Positions 60,750 to 64,000 of a DNA stretch of 64,000 nucleotides are shown one piece after another. The notes beneath the pieces are model-generated. The model searched no databases. It had not been told where the DNA came from and worked only from the letters and a program-made list of their open reading frames with translations. Numbering within the stretch: the stretch's first letter is position 1; every line of letters starts with the position of its first letter. The DNA is from Bugulina stolonifera (taxonomy: Eukaryota; Bryozoa; Gymnolaemata; Cheilostomatida; Bugulidae). The position numbers and the translations under genes are program-made. Location of the stretch: the NCBI GenBank assembly GCA_935421135.1, contig OW285187.1:33854818-33918817 (forward strand), given 5' to 3'.

Positions 60750-61896
60750 ATTTTAATTCAGAGGAAGCTGGGTTCATATGCTCAGATGTACAACATGTCA
60801 TCTGGTTTCAGCTGATATATTTATTGGTCTGTTGAATATCATTAGCTTATTAAATACATCTATTTAGAATGACATACATGGACTGGTTCTGTATGGAAAC
60901 TGCTACAGGGTAGAGTTAGAGTTACCTTCTCTTGTTCTAACAGTTCATTTCCAACTGAACTGGAATACATAGCCTACTGAGTCCAGTGTCTGATTAGAGT
61001 AGGAGTTGTAAGATTCACTGGGGGAACACTTTGGTCATGTTAGGCTATTAAAATTGGGCTTGACCAATGTAATCCTTTCTTGTGGGTCCAATAAATGGCC
61101 TTTTGGTGCTACTCTCACAATCAATAGCTCTGCGTCTGATTATGCCTATATATATATTTTATTGTACATGCTACCAGCTGACCACCCGTGATTTTGGTCT
61201 ATCATTTAATGTAGCTTAGGTGTACATATACTATACTGTATAATATTAGAAAGTAAAAATTCAGCAGACCAAGTGAAATTAATTGGTTAGATATCACATC
61301 TGCTACATACAAGTCCACAAGTATAGGTAGAATTCTACTATTATTATAATTATAACCTAAGTATTGTAAGTATTGTACTGTACGTTGTAGTATTTAGGAT
61401 TTTAGGCTAAGCAGTGGTTTTATGAACAGTTCAATGTACACCATGATGTCCTTAGTAAAACGAGGTAACTCTATATATATACAATTATACAGTTATAATT
61501 ATAATTACTAGTTGACAGCAATGACCTGGGAAGAGCAGTACACAGTACCACTGCTTCCAGGTCATTGCACAATGTAGCACATGGGTTATTGACACGCAAC
61601 TTATCAGGTCCCTGCAATTGGGTCATTGAAAACACACCCATAAGAATTTCAACCAATGATGTGCAAGCTGAGTAACCACACCTCTACTGACATAATCTTA
61701 CTATTCTTAGTAATAGCAATGATAATATATATTATCATTGGTAATAATAGCATCTGGGGGTGTGTGAACTTACTCTAAGGTGATTGGTTGTTAGCAGTCT
61801 ACAGCATTGTCAACTTGAAACCATTGTCAGAGCTAAGAGTAAAGCGTGGTTATTAGTTGCAACAAGTATTTCAACCAAACTACTTCGTTGTTCAAA
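60750..61896. other. NOP14-GLDC intergenic region with two inverted repeats
   Basis: Holds the NOP14 3' UTR (candidate AATAAA at 61090-61095) and the presumed GLDC promoter. An imperfect hairpin, GCAATGACCTGGGAAGAGCA at 61518 against its complement ending at 61568, and an exact 24-bp palindrome, CAATGATAATAT mirrored at 61717-61740, lie upstream of GLDC. ATTGG/CCAAT motifs occur at about 61650 and 61783. No gene seen. Confidence 0.6.
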
Positions 61897-63240
61897 ATGT
61901 CTTCACTTCTGAGAAGAGGTGCTATTAATATTCATAGGAAACTGTATAATGGCAACCTCTGTAAATTCAATACAAATATTTGTGCGCAAAGAACTGTTTC
62001 CTCTACAAAGTTATCAAGACAAATTGCCAAAGCCAGAAAGGAGGATGACAAGAGACAGGAGTCAGGAGAGAGACTAACAGTGGACGGCCTACTCAAGCCT
62101 TCCAGTTCATTTCTCAACAGACACATTGGTCCAAGCTATGTTGATCAAATAGCAATGTTGAGGGAGATTGAGGCTTTGGTAAGTTCACACCTAAAAATAA
62201 TTACTTTTTTGCAGTTAGTCTCTGCAAAACATTTTCACTTTTTCTATAATAAATTGTTTTTTGTATAAATAACACTAATACTTGGGCCTAATACAGGAAG
62301 TTGATTTTATGGACTGGTCTAGCTGTTTCTATGTTGTCTAACTTACTAGATCCCAGTAGAGTAGATGACTACAGGAGAAATAATATTATTGTAACAAGGC
62401 AGAGCATAGCATACCAAACTTGTGAAATGGTATATATTGTAGCTGTTGTTTCTACTGTATATGCACTTCATGCAGCCAATAAACGATGTCCACACATTAT
62501 TTGGTTTACGATATTTTTATTGTCTACAACTTTAGGATATGGATCATCTCATATCTTCAACTGTTCCTGAAGATATCAGAATGACAACTAAGACAGCGCT
62601 TGGATCTGGAATGGGTAAATCAATAATATTCAATAATTTTGAGAATTGGGGTTGTTTATTCATTTGAATGAATCATAGCTTGTTTTCAAGTAACATTTCA
62701 TAAATCTCTTTCAAAATATAAACACAACATGTTGAAATACTTAAGTCACGTCACCTACATTATCTTGGCTGGCACCACACTGTTTGTACATGTATATATA
62801 GTAGCCTATGCGCCAACAACCGTTGGCCCACTGAACGTGGCACAGTTGGCCATAGCTGATATTGCCTACAAGATGTTATATTAATAGTCCTCAAGTTATA
62901 AGCAACATTTTCAACTTCCTAATATGGAATCTCCTAATATGGGACATAAGAGGATATAAATTAACAGTTTAACGTGGTATAGTAGTAACCTTTGTTTGTG
63001 GCGTGATCAAGCATACCAGTGGTGTATCCAGACTATCCTAGGTTGTCCCATTGGTATGGCATACCATCATATTATGTCAGTACATTTATTATTACCCTCT
63101 TCAGACGAGTCACAGATTTATGCTCACATGAAGGAACTAGCCTCTCAGAACCAAGTATGGAGATCGTACATTGGTATGGGTTACCACAACTGTCATGTTC
63201 CTCCAGTAATACAGAGAAATGTGTTGGAGAATCCAGGCTG
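61897..63240 (+). CDS. GLDC: Glycine decarboxylase (GCS P-protein), 5' three exons, partial
   Basis: PLP-dependent P-protein of the mitochondrial glycine cleavage system: decarboxylates glycine and passes the aminomethyl group to the lipoyl H-protein. Exons 61897-62178, 62536-62614 and 63105-63240 give 165 residues in continuous phase; the rest lies beyond the window. The chosen ATG begins [16 protein letters not shown], a basic, Ser/Arg-rich presequence lacking acidic residues over about 40 positions, as expected for mitochondrial import. Diagnostic family blocks are [23 protein letters not shown], and [20 protein letters not shown] followed by [10 protein letters not shown]. The catalytic lysine lies in exons not present here. 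Exon 3 stops inside the Trp codon (TG/G) before a GTACGC donor. Confidence 0.95.
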
Positions 63241-64000
63241 GTACGCTTCTATCTCTTTCTCTCTAACCATATATTGTAGAGTGTTGAACATAGATATAAT
63301 ATAGTACATATTGTACATACATATTGCATAAGATAAAAGCATCATAATAATCAATATCAATATTAGTTTTTGTAATGTTGTATTATTTCACTACTTTGAT
63401 TGGGGACATTGGTATTATCCACCTGGACATTAGTGTTTTATTTGCACTACCATTTAGCATTATGGGATGAAATGTCAACTTTTCTCTGTTTTATTCTGCT
63501 GCTAGTCTAATAGTTAACATACCCCCATATTATCATCTTAGATGCTGTGAAATTCTTGAATACTTAGGTAGAACTTTCCACTGCGTAGCAATAACACTCC
63601 TGAATTAATTTTAAGTTGTACTACTTACACTCCTTGACATTTAATGATAAATGGAGAAACTGCGGTTAAAATTCTTGGCAACAGTTCACAGTTGCGCCTT
63701 ATTTGGGGGAATACCATCTGAAGATTGACCTATATATCAGGGTATTATATATTCATATACTGACCTAGATAAACAGTGATCCAGGCTACTGTCATTACTA
63801 GACAAAATATTGCCTGCCCAGCGAGAGGCTAAGAAGCAAAACTATCCTAAAGCATCCCTCGTATTTTACTGCACTCAAGTGTTGTATCATTTATTAGTGG
63901 AAAAAATCAACACCACAATTTTTATGAAGCAGTATGCTGGTTACTTGTTATTAAATTGTTGTTGGATTAATTTTAATCCTTCAGGTCAGGAATTGTGGAG
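63241..64000 (+). other. GLDC: GLDC intron 3 (incomplete)
   Basis: AT-rich sequence without a recognisable exon. A possible acceptor TTTTAATCCTTCAG ends at 63984 and would restore the Trp codon, but the 16 bases that follow do not match the residues expected after NPGW in this family, so I do not call an exon there. Confidence 0.6.

Noticed and set aside
62301..62570. 89-codon plus-strand frame between GLDC exons
   Set aside because: It lies in intron 1 and overlaps exon 2 in another phase; the true exon 2 frame matches the glycine decarboxylase family.
63985..64000. GLDC exon 4 start at the window edge
   Set aside because: The acceptor is plausible and the phase fits, but the encoded residues do not resemble the conserved sequence after the NPGW motif.

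Overview
This is eukaryotic, almost certainly invertebrate animal DNA. It is AT-rich and carries many short GT-AG introns (often 60-400 bp), a C2H2 zinc-finger gene with TGEKP-type linkers, animal-type hAT, pogo-like and tRNA-derived SINE repeats, and three recognisable conserved genes. The small-intron architecture would fit a demosponge, but the sequence alone does not fix the species. There is no bacterial operon, CRISPR array or viral genome.

Layout. 1-538: first two coding exons of an unidentified minus-strand gene that runs off the left edge. 539-3843: intergenic, with a perfect fold-back and pogo-like MITEs. 3844-13931: minus-strand C2H2 zinc-finger gene of five coding exons; four small phase-1/phase-1 exons carry related K-x-E (SUMO-site-like) motifs and the last exon carries the fingers. 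Its introns are packed with transposons, including two hAT elements with intact 8-bp target duplications. 13937-18998: a nest of inverted repeats, two more hAT-type elements and a SINE with an 18-bp target duplication. 18999-43444: complete plus-strand ZZEF1 orthologue, about 61 exons and about 2,810 residues (EF-hand-like, DOC/APC10, CUB-like, two ZZ fingers, second CUB-like region). 44611-60749: complete plus-strand NOP14 orthologue, 19 exons, 874 residues. 61897-63240 and beyond: first three coding exons of GLDC (glycine decarboxylase P-protein), truncated by the right edge.

The three plus-strand genes lie head to tail but serve unrelated processes: chromatin and transcription (ZZEF1), small-subunit ribosome assembly in the nucleolus (NOP14) and mitochondrial glycine cleavage (GLDC). 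I infer independent transcription units, not a functional cluster.

The most unusual property is the number of private tandem arrays inside the introns of ZZEF1 and NOP14. Unit lengths run from 14 to 98 bp and arrays reach 3.1 kb. Several arrays include or abut splice sites. Nearly all long open frames in these arrays are artefacts. Exons were assigned by eye from splice signals, reading-phase continuity and remembered family similarity; no alignment was run.
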